Shown here in pieces: positions 36,100 to 49,100 of a stretch of 64,000 nucleotides of DNA. A model generated the notes under the pieces. The model was not told where the DNA came from. It ran no database searches and saw only the letters and a list, made by a program, of their open reading frames with translations. Made by a program: the position numbers and the translations under genes. Origin of the DNA: Manihot esculenta (lineage: Eukaryota; Streptophyta; Magnoliopsida; Malpighiales; Euphorbiaceae); the NCBI RefSeq assembly GCF_001659605.2, contig NC_035161.2:27823691-27887690 (forward strand), written 5' to 3'. The stretch's first letter is position 1. Every line of letters begins with the position of its first letter.

Positions 36100-37660
36100 T
36101 TATCGTTATTAAACAAAGGCTGTGAGATCGGAAAGAGGCGACAAGAGCACCTCGGGATCATACAGAGCTGAAAGCTCAGAAATTAACTCAAGGATTAAAA
36201 GGCCGAGCTCACAGGTCGGATTAGTCCAGCTCGGAAAACATAACTTGAGAGCTCGGTCGGCTAAAGGAGGCTCAAAGCTCAATCCATCAAGTAAAGACCG
36301 AGCTCACAGGTCGGTTAGTCAAGCTCGGAAGAGTAAACCGCCCGTCCAATTGGTTAAGTAGGCCTGAGGCTCGGCTCATCGACTAAAAGAAGAAGTTCGC
36401 GAAATACGGTCAATTCAGCTCGGAAAAAACGGAACAAAAGTTAGTTGGCTAAAGCTACGAAGAAGAGCAGTATCAGTACTTCATCCATGGCAGAGAAAGA
36501 ACAAGTATGTGTAAAAAACAAGAATTTCATTAAAAGAAAAGTACATTACAGCACGTTACAAAGGCCTACATTACAGAATGGAAGACTATCCTTAAAGGAT
36601 TTACATATCCGGATACTTCATCATCTACGATTATCACCTACCCTACTATTCTAGTCTTCAGTTCGGAGGACTTCTCGCAGCTCGGAATGCGAGTTTTTCA
36701 GAAAAGGCCAAGATCTGTCTTGCTATTATAGGGGAACTGAACAAGTTGATTCCCATAAGTATTTCTCACTGTTCCCCTATAATAGGTCGACACCCTGATT
36801 GCCCAGACGTGATTCACGATACATACGGACAGGATATAATATCCGAGCTTGTCCGAATGTACCATGAAAACACGGGTTTTCTAGTTACGGCACTAAGGAG
36901 ATCGCAGAGCATACATTCGAAGGCATCGCTAGAAGCTTGACTGAGTGCAGCAGATCTCAATCTCGCATAATACTGGTACTTCACACCAAAGTCTTGCATA
37001 ATACTGGCACTTCACATCAAAGGGAACAATGAGTTGATCATTCTCTCCACTTCCATTTATATCAAAAGAAGACGACGGGGGCATTAAGGAAATTTCCTTT
37101 CTCTTCTCGGAAGAAGGAGCAGACCTCTCATCAGCCTAGAACCTCTTGGGAGCCCGGACAACAAACAGAGGAGGAGGCCGACCAGATGATCTGGGTAAAA
37201 CAGTCTCAACAGCTTGCCGAATAGTCCCACCCATCGGCCGCCCTACCAGAAGGATCTCTAAAGCACCGTCCAGACTCCTTAGAGGTAACATCAAATTCCC
37301 AAGAATTTCGAACTGACCCATTCTTATCTCAGGTACTGCAAAAAGTTTCAAAACGAAGACAAGTCAGAAACAATTCTCCATCAAAATGATAAAAGCAAGA
37401 CTGAAACAAACCCCTGGGGCAACGAAGCAATACAAACTCAAGCTCACCTCATTCCGTTTGAAGAAAGCATCAAATGGATCCTTTGCAGATAAAACAGAAC
37501 AATCTCGCTAGAGGAAAGAAGCAGAAAAAGAAACAGAAAGGAAGAACCTCTTGTTCCGACAGAGGATTTGAGAATGAAGAAAAATTAGCGTTGATATATA
37601 CCAGAGTCTGAGACCTTAGCACGGGGCAGAGCTATGCTAGACTCTAAGCTAACGGTGTCA
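36100..37660 (-). pseudogene. second, collapsed copy of the antisense-ORF module
   Basis: It starts with the same CCGAGCTC...GGTCGG motifs found before the first antisense ORF. Next comes the same ORF end region (TTTCATTA...ATCCTTAAAGGATTTACAT, about 36526-36605, against 32501-32570). On the minus strand the segment 37351-37136 reads QFEILGNLMLPLRSLDGALE..., which aligns with DIKFPKNFVLSRDNMHAIFD of the first copy, position for position, through GRPMGGTIRQAVE against GRSVTEIAAEMVQ and SSGRPP against KVSRPP. The exon 1 start region near 37640-37685 also matches 35550-35590. Most of exon 1 and the coiled coil are missing. Confidence 0.7.
36723..36785. repeat. perfect 15-bp inverted repeat (hairpin)
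   Basis: CTATTATAGGGGAAC (36723-36737) and its exact reverse complement (36771-36785) are separated by 33 bases. It may be a stem-loop in the element's RNA or a relic of a small insertion. No TIR-type target duplicate was identified. Confidence 0.75.
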
Positions 37661-37906
37661 GGATTTTAAAGAGATAGTCATGGAAAAGGAAAGAAAGGAC
37701 ATGCCCAGATAATGATGACAGGAAAGCAAAGACAGAAAAGGACACGAAGAATGGAGAAAAGCCAGAAAGGAGAAAGAGCAGATAGGATTCGAAAACTGCA
37801 CAACGACGGAAAGATGAAAGGATGTTATTAAGGCACCTGAACACGAACAGGCGCGGTCATAATGGTTCTTGATATTCACCCCCTCGGCAGTGGAAGCAAT
37901 AACTAC

Positions 37907-37926
37907 CGAGAAGGTGAAGGGGCAAT
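37907..37926 (+). other. polypurine tract
   Basis: CGAGAAGGTGAAGGGGCAAT directly precedes the 3' LTR and is the expected primer site for plus-strand DNA synthesis. Confidence 0.85.
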
Positions 37927-38421
37927 TGATGACCGCTGGATTTCTCCACCCCAGATCAGGGGCTTGACCACAGCCAAAGGCCCATAACGTAGAGGCCCAC
38001 GCACCTGATATGTACAACAAGCCCGGCCCATTCAACCTTCAAGGCCGGGCTCAACCCAGCTTCTTCACTCAGATCAGCCCAGTCCGCGACTAATAGGCCC
38101 TCTCCACTCAGGTTCAGCGTCCGGCCCGACTCTCGGCCCAGCCCAGTTTCCAGAGCCATATCCAAACAACCTAGCAGATCCGTTCAAGCGTACGCACGGG
38201 GAGAATCAGAGGTTGTTACGCATGGAGCAGGCGGCTGATACCCTCGTACGCCAGAATCTATATGTCAGAGACGCGTGTCCCAATCATGGAAAGGCCTTTA
38301 CACGTCACCAACAAGCATAGCGAAATGGATAAAAGGGGAACCCCTCCCCAGAAAGTTTAAGTTTTATTTTTCAATACCAAAACCCTGGTAAAGTCCTATT
38401 CTATTGGATCTCAGATCATCA
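37927..38421 (+). repeat. 3' LTR, 495 bp
   Basis: Identical to the 5' LTR except for six transitions and one missing C as counted by eye. Ends CATCA, followed by AATAT. Confidence 0.95.
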
Positions 38422-38426
38422 AATAT

Positions 38427-41400
38427 ATATGAATTTTTCACTTTCATGGATTTAGTTTTGCACCAATGATTAAGGAAAATATGTAACATATATGTTATTT
38501 TTTATTATTTTATATATACATGCTATTGTAAATTAATAATATATTTATTATAAAATATTTATAATTCTTAATATTGAATGTGTGAATGACATATTTAATA
38601 ATGGTGTTGTTTATCTTTTAATTTTAAGTTTAAAAATAAATTAAAATTACACCTGAATATAAATGTTGAGTCAATTTATTTAAATTTTAAATGTTTAAAT
38701 TAAAATATAAAAGATATAAATTTAGATATTTTTTATCTAGTCTTATTTTTTAACTTTATAATTTTAAATTTAAAATTATTTAACTTTAATTTGAATTCCT
38801 TTCTAATTAAAAAGATTGGAGAAATTAAGAATAAATTTTGCAACTAATACCAGAAATTTATCTAATAAATCAAATAAAAAATCACAATTTTTTTAATGCA
38901 ATGGACCCAAAAAAATCAACTCACTAAAAGATAATAACTTTTTTTTATCGGATGTATTCATTAATTTAGTATAAAATTGCATGGATTAAGGCTCTAACAT
39001 ATACAACCATGATTCTAAACACCCAGCCTAAGAAAACATACAAGACGAATCTCATAAAAGAGAGAAAAAATAGCAAAAAATGGATACAAGAAAATTATGG
39101 CCGGAATTGCTTCGATAAAACTACTAGAGCGTAAGAAGGAGAAAGGTGAGAAGAAAATTATAGTCTACAACTTTCACTCTTTAATAGTCAAGGGTGGCAG
39201 CCAAAGATGGACTACTGACTTTTAATCTCTTGAGATGACATCCTTCTCTAACCCAACAAGCAAAAACACACTCCTTTAAGGGAGTTGTTCCTCAAAATTG
39301 CAAGCCAATAGAAATTTGTAAACACTAAAGAAAAGAAAACTCATACAGCAAAAAGTGAAATTAAATTTGTTTGTGAAATTAAATTTGTTTGATACTTTCT
39401 TTTTATAAAGTTTAAATCTATTCAGGAAAAAATTGATAAAACAACTAATTATATTTATCGATAATGGAAAGAGTGAATTCACAGTCGATAAAAAAAAGAT
39501 TGATCCCTCTTTATCAAATGAACTGCAGAAAACTAATGAAATATAAAAAAAATTATAGTTGTAACCCTAAATGAAAAGAAAAAATAGTAAAAAAATTCTA
39601 ATTAAAAAGGTAACACATCAATTTTAAATAATAATGAGATTTGAAAATAGTTATTTTCATAAAATATTCGTGTGCAAAGAGCAATACGATTTCGACTTAT
39701 GAAATTATAATAAAGAATAAGAATTTTAATATAATTCTAAATATAATTTTAAAATAAAACTTACTCCTATACTATTTATGTAAGAATAATGTTAATAAAT
39801 AAATTAAAATTATGATTTTAATGGAATAAACTAAAATTATATAAAATATTAATTTGATTGATTTTGGAATTTTAATGGTTGTGGGCTTTAAAGCTTATAT
39901 ATGCTAATTATGAATCAAACCAAATAATGAAATGGTCTTATTGTGAAACCTTACTGTGTAAAAATCCTATATTTATCGGGTTGCCTTTAATATTTGATAA
40001 TTTAGTTGATTTTTTTAAGTATAGTGTATATATAGTAAAAATTAATTTTTTTTACAATAATTTTAAATTATTGTAATTATTGTATTAATAAAATTAAGAT
40101 AATAATTTTACATTCACTATTAAATATTATTATCCAAATACTCAAATAATAGTATTGAATTAATATATATATATATAATGTGATAAGAATATTATCTTTA
40201 TTATGTATTAACCTTTTCTCTATTTTCTAATTTCTTCAAGTTTGAGTTTAAAATTATTTAACTTTATTTATAATTCTTTTTTAATTTAAAAAATTGGAGA
40301 AGAAATAAACTTTGCAACTGCCAACAGAAATTTAGGTAATAAATCAAATCAAACAAAATTGCAATTGCACAGTGACAATGGCAGCTTCTGCTCGAGTTCT
40401 ACAGATGGCTAAGTTATTTATCATAATGATTCTATTGTACAAATTAATTAGTCAAAATCTCGCAGTATGCGTGAATATTTATAAAATTATATTGAATTAA
40501 TACCTCTAAATATTTTGACAAGTAATTAAAAAAAATCAAATTAGTGAGAAAAAAAATAACAAATAAATAAATTTAGAAAGTTTCCCTCTTTCAACTAGCA
40601 GGTAAAAACTCCAACTACTTTAATTATAAAGAATGTCTTGAACTTTATTTTTGTTTTAGCTTATATATATATATGTATAGTTTTAAAAATTTCAAAATTG
40701 TAAAAGTTTAATTAACATGATTATGTTAGATTGTGTTTTAAAAAAAATTATCAATTATCATATTATAAATTAAATATTAAATTAAAATAAAAAAATTTTA
40801 AATAACTCAAAAATTTTTAAAAAAATTAGAAAAATAAAACGCTGAATATTAAATTTTATTTTTTTAGTATAAATTTATTTTTAAATTATTATTAAAAAAT
40901 TAAATAATATTAAATATCTATTGAGAATAGCTATATTTATTTTTTTTTTTTTTTGAAATAGAGATTTGAGGATTGAGGGAATAGAACTTGAGATATATCC
41001 GGTTTATTTGAATGCACTTACCATCATACTAACTCACAATGTTCACTTTTAAATAACAAGTTATAATTTTTTTTTAATTTTTTAATATAAATTTTAGACG
41101 AAATATTAAAATTGATGCAGAATAAATTTTAATTTTTAACTAAAAATATATATAATGATATTTTTATTATGCAATTGAAATTGCATTAAAAGTTCAATAG
41201 AAAACAAAATAAACTAACATGAAATAAAATTAGCAACCAAAGCTTATTCAATCTAAATCCAAAATTGAAGCCAAAAAGGTTCAAGAACGAGCGGAGTAAC
41301 ATGCCACCATAATTCATTTCAAATCCATTCAGTTTGGTTGGATTTTTTTTCTTTTAATTTTTTTAGTCTTTATTATTAGTATTCTAAAATTTAATTTAAA

Positions 41401-42974
41401 TATTTTAACCCTAATATTTAGGTAACAACTACTAAATAATATAAATAAAAAAAAACACATCTTAAATTAGAAATTAAAAAAAATCATATAATTGTAATTT
41501 TCAATCACTAAAAAACTTTTTGATAAAAGATTATTTATACTTCGTTGAGAGTTTTAACTAATAACGTTTATTTAAAATGAAATAAGAAAAAAGATAGATA
41601 AGAAAACTAAAAATCTTATTGAAATTTCTCAAAAATTGAAAAAGTAGGTTTTTAATAGTTAAACGAGACAATTTATAATAGAAATAAAAACCTAATAAGC
41701 AAAATTATAAAAATACTCAAAATATCTAAAAAAGTAATTAAAATGCAAAATTGATTCCCAAACGATGAAATTTTCATATCGAACTTTGTGATCAAGCGTA
41801 TAGCCATCATTACACTTTTAAAAGTCCTGCGTCTCGAAATGTCCTTTTCGAAAATCTATCGTGAGGCTCTATCGGATGTCGATAACAAAAGTTAGGTTTG
41901 GTCCAAATATGACATATAGTCCAAAGCTAGTTGTTCCATGTCACTTATAAACATATATCATTATAATACAAAAACATAATTATATGACATTATTCATCAA
42001 TCTATTATCATTGTACAAAAACATATATAGTTGGATTCATTATTCGGTTTATTTTTGTTAATTTTTTTAAAAATTAAATTCAATCAATATAATTGAAATG
42101 GTTTTGAGTTTTAAAGATTCAAATTCGAGTAAAACTCAAACATTTTTAAAAAAATGAAATCGAATCCAATTGAAAAAAAAATTAAATATATTTTAATGAA
42201 AAATAATTTTTATAGAAGATATTCTCTAGCAAATTAATTTATTTTTTATTGTTTAGTTTTAATGTAAAAATTAAAATATATTAGTATATTTATAAATAGA
42301 GTTGTTAATAAATTTTCAAAATGTCAAAAAGTAACTTTCTCCTTCATTCTCCTCAAATTGATTTTTTTTAATGAATAAATGTTAATTTTCTTAAGTATTT
42401 CAAATCTTAAAAAAATTGAAAAAATATTTTTTGTGAAATAAATAAAATTTAAAAGATAATATATTTTAAAATGAAAAAAGAATTAAATTAAATATAAAGC
42501 TACTTTTGTAATGGTATTAAATTAATCTTTTTAGTTGGTCGTCAACAAACTATAATTTTTTTTTAATTATAATTATTCATGTTAATATAATTTATATAAA
42601 CTAAAGTTTTTTAAATGTTTGTTGCATTTTTTTTTACTATAGTAAGCACCCATAATTTAATTTAACTTACATTTTTAAATTTATTTTCAAAAATGATATA
42701 TTGCAATATTGCATATGGCTTATTTTTACTAAAAATGTGAGAAAAATATTAATAATATTAATAGAAACTTAAAATAAGATTATATTACATTTAATTTTAT
42801 ATAAGTTTTTATGACTAATATTTCGGATAATCCCATTTCTCTTCCAACCAACATAAGTGCCCTCAAAAAATATAATAATAATAATAAGAAAAAGAGAGAG
42901 TAATTTTTCTTGCCATTTGAATATTCAATTATATTGTTTTGACAAAAAATTATTCTTTAATAATTAAAAATAAA
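38427..42974. other. region C of unit 2, site S, then region B of unit 3; no gene
   Basis: 38427-40181 continues region C of the PME2 unit after the Tat element and is nearly identical to 19480-20976 over its second half. Site S at 40182-40195 is unoccupied. 40196-42974 is region B, nearly identical to 8707-11873 except that it lacks the extra 375-bp copy. The deleted-LINE site is empty here (39966-39985). Frames such as 39276-39482 and 39879-40076 recur in the paralogs but are low-complexity and not supported as genes. Confidence 0.75.
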
Positions 42975-44348
42975 TTACATTGAAGGTGGAAGCAACCATT
43001 TAGAACCCTGAATATAGCCAAGAGAGAGAAAGTGTTTTGCCTCTCTATCCGTTAGCTTCTTGGCAAATTTAACACGTTTTTTAAGATTTGATCCTGGTCC
43101 TGAATTTTGATATTCCGCAAAGAAAACCGTCCTGCATTTCAAATAATTCATCTTAATTAATTTATTATCATTTATATCTCTCTTCGAGTTTGAGGTCAAA
43201 GATAATTTACCTTTCTCTTTCAGGTCGCTTATTATTTGACCATCCAAGAGGATTAATAACCGCGCCCATTTCAGTATAAGAGAAGACTACCTCAGGCATC
43301 GCCCTCCATGCTCGTCCCAAATATGTTCCAGATGCACTTCCTGTTATTTTGCATTGTACAAATGAGTAACCCCAATTTTCTGATTTGTTCTCCTTTGCTT
43401 GTGCTGTGATGAATGTCAGTCCCTTATTATTTACTACATTTATGTGTGATTCCTGCATTTAAAATAAAGTATAATAGTTAATTTTTGTTTAATATATTAT
43501 TTTTTTAAAAAACAATGTTAATATATATATTCTCACCAAATAAAGTGACCTTCCTCTTCCAAAAATAAAATCAACAGTGCCTTCAATGTAACAATTTTTG
43601 TAAAAATGGTGTCCTCTATCATCACATAATGTATCTTGAAATCCAAGCATTTTGCAGTTATAAAAAGCTGCCTTATCACCACTAACTCTCAATGCAACTG
43701 CCTGAGCTCCCGGCTTTTTCGAATTAGGTCCTGGTGCAGTATTCTATATCAAAGAAAGAAATGAAATAATAAATCACAAGAACAAAAATTATTAAGCAAA
43801 ATAAAGTGATAATTAAGGCATATGCATGTATATGTATGCTTATATGTAAATACCTTAAAAATAATATTAACGGCCATGAAATAATTAGGCTCTATAGCTA
43901 CGGAAGCACTGGCAAGAGTTCCATACTCATGAGCGGTGCCACCAAATGCCAAGGTGGGCGTGGCTTTAGGATCTCCAAGGAAAGTAATAAAATGCTTAGT
44001 TCTTTCGATTTGGATCTTCTCAGTGTAGACTCCAGGACCAATTTTTATAATTACACGTTGTTTATTGTTTAACGGAACACTATTAATGGCATCAGTAACT
44101 GTCTTAAACTCTCCTTTTCCATCTTTTGATACTATAATTATTCTGGATTTAGCCTCAGCAGCTTCAAGAGCAGGATCTAAGGTGCCTTTACGACTTCTCC
44201 AAGGTTTAACGTTTGTTTGAAACCAATTACTTACCTTAGAATCGTCGGCTGGTATTGGTGTTATATCATCAGAGCTAACGGTGGTTGCAACAACAAGAAT
44301 GGCAATGAGGACACAATAAGTTGCATCAATATATCGTCCTCTTACCAT
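42975..44348 (-). CDS. pectinesterase (PPME1-like), copy 3, four exons
   Basis: Exons on the minus strand: 44348-43854, 43743-43537, 43452-43211, 43131-42975; introns 110, 84 and 79 bp as in copy 1; 366 codons plus stop, open. It is almost identical to copy 1. Protein differences seen: Met130 to Thr (GDPKATPTL), Asn to Lys in [10 protein letters not shown], Asp to Glu in TDREAKHF, and the C-terminal PPPM to PPSM. All catalytic positions (Gln179, Gln201, Asp202, Asp223, Arg281) are kept. The introns and flanks are as similar as the exons, so this is a recent segmental duplication, not a retrocopy. A solo LTR lies 2.2 kb upstream. Predicted function: secreted pectin methylesterase, PPME1-like. 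Confidence 0.93.
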
Positions 44349-46552
44349 TCTGTAGTTACTTCCTCCCGTTGATTTATTTGTTCAGAGTTCTTTGATTGGT
44401 TGCTTGCTTTTTTCTTTACTAAACGATTCTAATTTATAGAAGTATAAAATACTTTATATAAAAAATACTTAAAAAAGTGAGAATAGGAGAATTTAGCGCA
44501 TTTATATAGCTAAAAATAGACAAAGTGTTAAGATGTCACGATCTCTATTGCCTTTTCCGTTTTTATTTCATGATCATAAGAAAAGTCCATTCAACCAAAT
44601 ATATAGGATCTATTCTCTTAAAATGAAAAGAAAAGATAAGATAAAAGTAATTAAGAGTCGATGATCAACCATTTAATTAATTAATCAATTCATTAATATA
44701 TAACCGATATTTTAAATTTTGTTAAAAATTATGTAGAAACATTTCATATCTTAGGTCAATTGAAACTTTAAATGAATATATGCTAATTATGAGTCAAACC
44801 AAACAATGAGATGATCTTATTGGTGGAACATTTACCATGTAAAGATAAATTTAGCAGTATATTTTATTCCTTCCTTCTCATAATTTTTATTTATTTTTTA
44901 TTTTTTATTCTTTTAATTATTTTAAAATTATTCTTCATTTACTTTTTAATCGACAATAATATATAAATTAACTATTATAATCTTATTTAATTTTATTTTA
45001 TTTCTAATAAATCTTTTAAAATATTTTTTAATATTTAATAAAATTTAATATACTTATAATGCATATAATTGAAAAGTTAATAAAAAATATACTTCTTAAT
45101 TTATACTTCTTAATTTATATATATATAAATAAAATAAATAAAAATCATGAGGTGAAAAAGTAAAAGTTCAATATTTACATCGTTTTGCATTTTAATTTAA
45201 ATATTTAAATTTTAGATAAATTAACTTAATATTTACATTTGATTATAATTTTTATTAATTTTTAAAATTTAAAATTTGAGAGTTGAAATGAGATGTTAAA
45301 TATAATATTTTATTGTTTATTAAATGTAAACCAATTATATATATATAAATAATATTAATACATACTTAATTGTAGTTAACTAATATTTTTAATTTTAAAA
45401 ATAATGATAATCTAACTGTATGAATTTAGTTTTACAGCAATGATTAAGGAAAATTTGTAACATATATGTTATTTTTATTATTTTATATATAAATATATGC
45501 TATTTTAAATTAATAATATATTTATTATAACATACTTATGATTATTGATGTAAAATAAAATCTATTAATATTGAAGGTGTGAATGACATATTTGCTAATT
45601 GTGTAGTTTATTTTTTAATTTTGATTTTAAAAATGAATTAAAATTACATCTAAATATAAAGTCAATTTATCTAAAATTTAAATATTTAAATTATAATACA
45701 AAATGATATAAATTTAGAGTATTTTTCATCCAATTGGTTTTGTTTTTATTGTGTATCAACTTTTTTCTATTTTTTAATTTCTTTAATTTTAAATTTTAAA
45801 TTATTTAACTTTAATTTGGATTCCTTTCTAATTAAAAAGATTGGAGAAAGAATAAATTTTGTAACTAATAACAGAAATTTATCTAATAAATCAAATAAAA
45901 AATCACAATTTTTCTAATGCAATGGCCCCAAAAGAACCAACTTACTAAAAGATAATAACTTTTTTCTTTTATCAGATGTATTCATTGATTTAGTATAAAA
46001 TTGCATGGATTAAGGCTCTAACATATACAACCATGATTTTTAAAACCCGGCTTAAGAAAACATACGGGACGAATCTCAGAAAAAGAGAGAAAAAATGACA
46101 GAAAATGGATACAAGAAAATTGTCGCCGGGATTGCTTTGGAAAAACTACTGAAAAGATTTCATAGAGCGTAAGAAGGAGAAAGGTGAGAAGAAAATTATA
46201 GTCTACAACTTTCGGTCTTTAATAGTCAAGGGTGGCAGCCAAAAATGAACTATTGACTTTTAATCTCTTGAGATGACCTCCTTCTCTAACCCAACAAGCA
46301 AAAGCACTTCTTTGAGGCAGTTGTTCCTCAAAATTGCAAGGCAATAGAAATTTGTAAACACTAAAGAAAAGAAAACTCATACAGCAAAAGTGAAAATAAA
46401 TTTGCATGACACTCTCTTTTTATGAAACTCAAATCTATTTGGAAAAAAAAAATCAATAAAATAATTATTTACATTCATCGATAACGAAATGAGTGAATCC
46501 TCAATCGATAAGGAAAAGGTTGGTCTCTCATGACAAATGAGTAGGAGAAAAC
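44349..46552. other. upstream region C of PME3, AT-rich, no gene
   Basis: Nearly identical to 13248-15425, up to the solo LTR insertion. TATA candidates occur at about 44432-44438 and 44452-44460 on the minus strand. Confidence 0.7.
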
Positions 46553-48656
46553 TGTAATACCCGGCTAGAGTCCGGCGTCGGAAGTCCTGTAGTCCGATGG
46601 ACTTTCTGATGTCGGAATCCTCTGGAAGGGTACGGATTATATTTTTCTATGTTTTGAAAGCGTTTTCATGTTTTAAAGTGATTAAAGAAGTAAGGTTTTG
46701 CAAGAAAAGCACCAAGGCAGAAAAGCCAAGGTTCGGCCGCCGAAAGTGACTTTCGGCCGCCGAACGTGCATGGCATTCGGGTTCTCATTCGACCGCCGTA
46801 ATTGGTCTGGCTAGCCAACTATAAAAGGCCCTAGGTCGGTCAAATGGATAAGATTTTCTTTCCATTTGCATGAGCTGATGTGAGACTTGATCTTCCTTGA
46901 GTGATTTATGTGTTTTCTCAAATCTTTCATGGTTTTGATGGTTTTTCATGTGGTTTTGAAGTTTTTGAGACAAAGAGCAAGGTTGGAAGCTTGGAGAGTT
47001 TGAGAGAGGATTTCTCCACATCTCCACGTAGGGATCGTTCAATCTCTTGTTTGGAAGAGGTAAGTGAAGATCCTGAACTTCCTTTCTTGATTTTGAAGGT
47101 TTTATGGGAGTTGTATGGGTAGTTATGCATGTTTAGATTAAGGGAGGTTTTTGAGGATTTTTGGTGTATCAGCATGGTTAAGTGTTATTTGATATGTTTG
47201 TTGGAGGTGTTAGGATAGGTTTAGACCTCTTTATGCATGTTATATGGTATATGCTAGTTGGGAGTAGTTGCTATGCATGTTGGATAGGTTTTGGGTGAAG
47301 TTTGCATGAAACAGAGCAGGTTTCTGCCCAAAGGGCAAAACCAGGTTCGGCCGCCGAAGGAAGGTTCGGCCGCCGAACCCCTTGTGGAGGCAGTTTCGGC
47401 TGCCAAATCTTGCCCCCGAACAATTGGACTTTCGTCTCTGGAGGCAAGGTTCGGCCGCCAAAAGTGCCGCTGAAGGTTGAGTTTCGTCTCTGGACGAGAC
47501 TTTCGGCTGCCAAAGGTGCCGCCGAACATGCATGAGTTTCGTCTCTGGAGGGGAGTTTCGGCCGCCGAATCGGCCGCCGAACCTGCCGCCGAAAGTGCCC
47601 TGTCCAGCTTTTTTTTGCATGCTTGATGTGATTGTTCTAGGATGCTTTAGAGGGTTTTTGGGGAGTTTCTTAGAGATGTTCTTGAGTTCGTTTGGTCCCT
47701 CATTTCAGTCCACCTGTGTAGGAACGGACCAGAGGAACCAAGGAGTTCAGCAGTGAGCACTGCTTCAGAACCTGCAGAGTCAGTACTGAGTCAGCCAGAG
47801 GTGAGTGGAACTGAACTAAATCTTTTAATCTGAGCACTCAAACATTTTTAGCATGTTTCATGCATCATTTATGCCATGTTTATAGTATTGCATTAGTGAG
47901 CACAAAGATGTTGCATTAATCAGTGCACGTACAGATCGGGCGTAGCTTGGATTCATTAGCCCCCTAAATGAAGACCTGAGGAGCCCTGAAAGGGCTGGGT
48001 ACACGGTACCATAGGGTGCTGAATGAAGACCTGAGGAGCTCCTTCGCGGGCCGGGCAATGTGGGGGAATTTTGAATTAGTCCGTCTGAGATTATGTGATT
48101 TACTTGTGATGTGATGCATTCCATGAGATCATGTTTCTAACATGTTTTATATGTCCTACTCACTGGACTAGTATAGCTCACCCTCTCCCTTAACCCCAGT
48201 CTTGCAGGTTCAGGGTCCAGAGGTGTCAGCAGGGTACAGATGGAGAAGAGTTATGTAATAGCTAGTATGGACATGTAATTGTAAAAGATAGGTTATGTTG
48301 TAGAGATGTATAGATGATGCTTGACCCTATGAGTTGTAATCCCTTTTGTATATACATGGTCTGTTATGAAAATGATTTTATTGTATATGTATGAAAAAAC
48401 CAGGCTTAACATTATATGAGTTGACCCGCCTAGAGCAAAGATGAGAGCTCTAGCAGGGGTTTTACAGAACAGAGATAGAGTATGCACAGGTTAAGCCTTG
48501 GAACAGAGAAAAGTTTTAATGTTTACCGAAAATGTATGATCATGTATGGGATTTCACAGGTACACAGAGTTCACAGCAGGCTTGCTACGGGTCCCGGCGG
48601 CCTTAAGCCGATCTGGATCCTAGCGCCGGTAGCAGTTCGGTTTCCGGGCTGTTACA
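46553..48656 (+). mobile_element. solo LTR, 2104 bp, TSD AAAAC
   Basis: Begins TGTAATACCCGGCTAG and ends GGGCTGTTACA; AAAAC flanks it at 46548-46552 and 48657-48661. It is the same family as the LTR at 2066-4283, in opposite orientation. The empty site is visible in unit 1 at about 15425 (GGAGAAAGCTAATAGAATG). It contains the TTCGGCCGCCGAA palindromes at 46733-46765 and 47343-47600. The frames at 46785-47756 are repeat by-products. Confidence 0.93.
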
Positions 48657-48661
48657 AAAAC

Positions 48662-49100
48662 TAATAGAATGACAAACAAAAGGATTGTAACCCTAAACAA
48701 AAAGGAAAAATAGTAGGGAGAGTTCTAATTAAAAAGTTAATCCATCGATTTTAAATAACGGTAGAATTTGAAAATAACCTTTCTCATAAAATATCATGTG
48801 CAAAGAGCAATACGTTTTCAATTTATGAAATTATAATAAAGAATAAAAATTTTAATATAATTCTAAATATAATTTTAAAATAAAACTACTTCTATATTAT
48901 TTATGTAAGAATAATATTAATAAATAAATTAAAATTATGATTTTAATGGAACAAACTAAAATTATATAAGATATTAATTTGATTGATTTTGGAATTTTAA
49001 TGGTTGTGGGCTTTAAAGCTTATATATGCTAATTATGAATCAAACCAAATAATGAAATGGTCTTATTGTGAGACCTTACTATGTAAAAGTCTTATAGAGC
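48662..49100. other. rest of region C of unit 3, no gene
   Basis: AT-rich, nearly identical to 15430-15870, and ends in the left, partly decayed target duplicate CTTATAGAGC of the deleted LINE. Confidence 0.7.

Larger units (their letters stand above)
24968..38421 (+). mobile_element. Tat-lineage Ty3/gypsy retrotransposon, complete, 13.45 kb
   Basis: Both LTRs (496 and 495 bp, TG...CA) are present, with the target duplicate AATAT at 24963-24967 and 38422-38426. The order is LTR, primer site, gag-protease, RT - RNase H - second RNase H - integrase, tandem repeats, antisense ORF, an internal polypurine tract with an LTR-like start, a second antisense-ORF remnant, polypurine tract, LTR. The second RNase H domain and the antisense ORF are hallmarks of the Tat group. 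By eye the LTRs differ at 6 positions (all transitions) and one indel in about 495 bp, so insertion is recent, yet the coding part has several stops; the copy probably moved by help in trans or decayed quickly. Confidence 0.95.

Noticed and set aside
39879..40076. Frame identical to one at 20656-20853 (MWALKLIYANYES...)
   Set aside because: The identity is due to the segmental duplication, not protein conservation; units 1 and 3 lack the frame.
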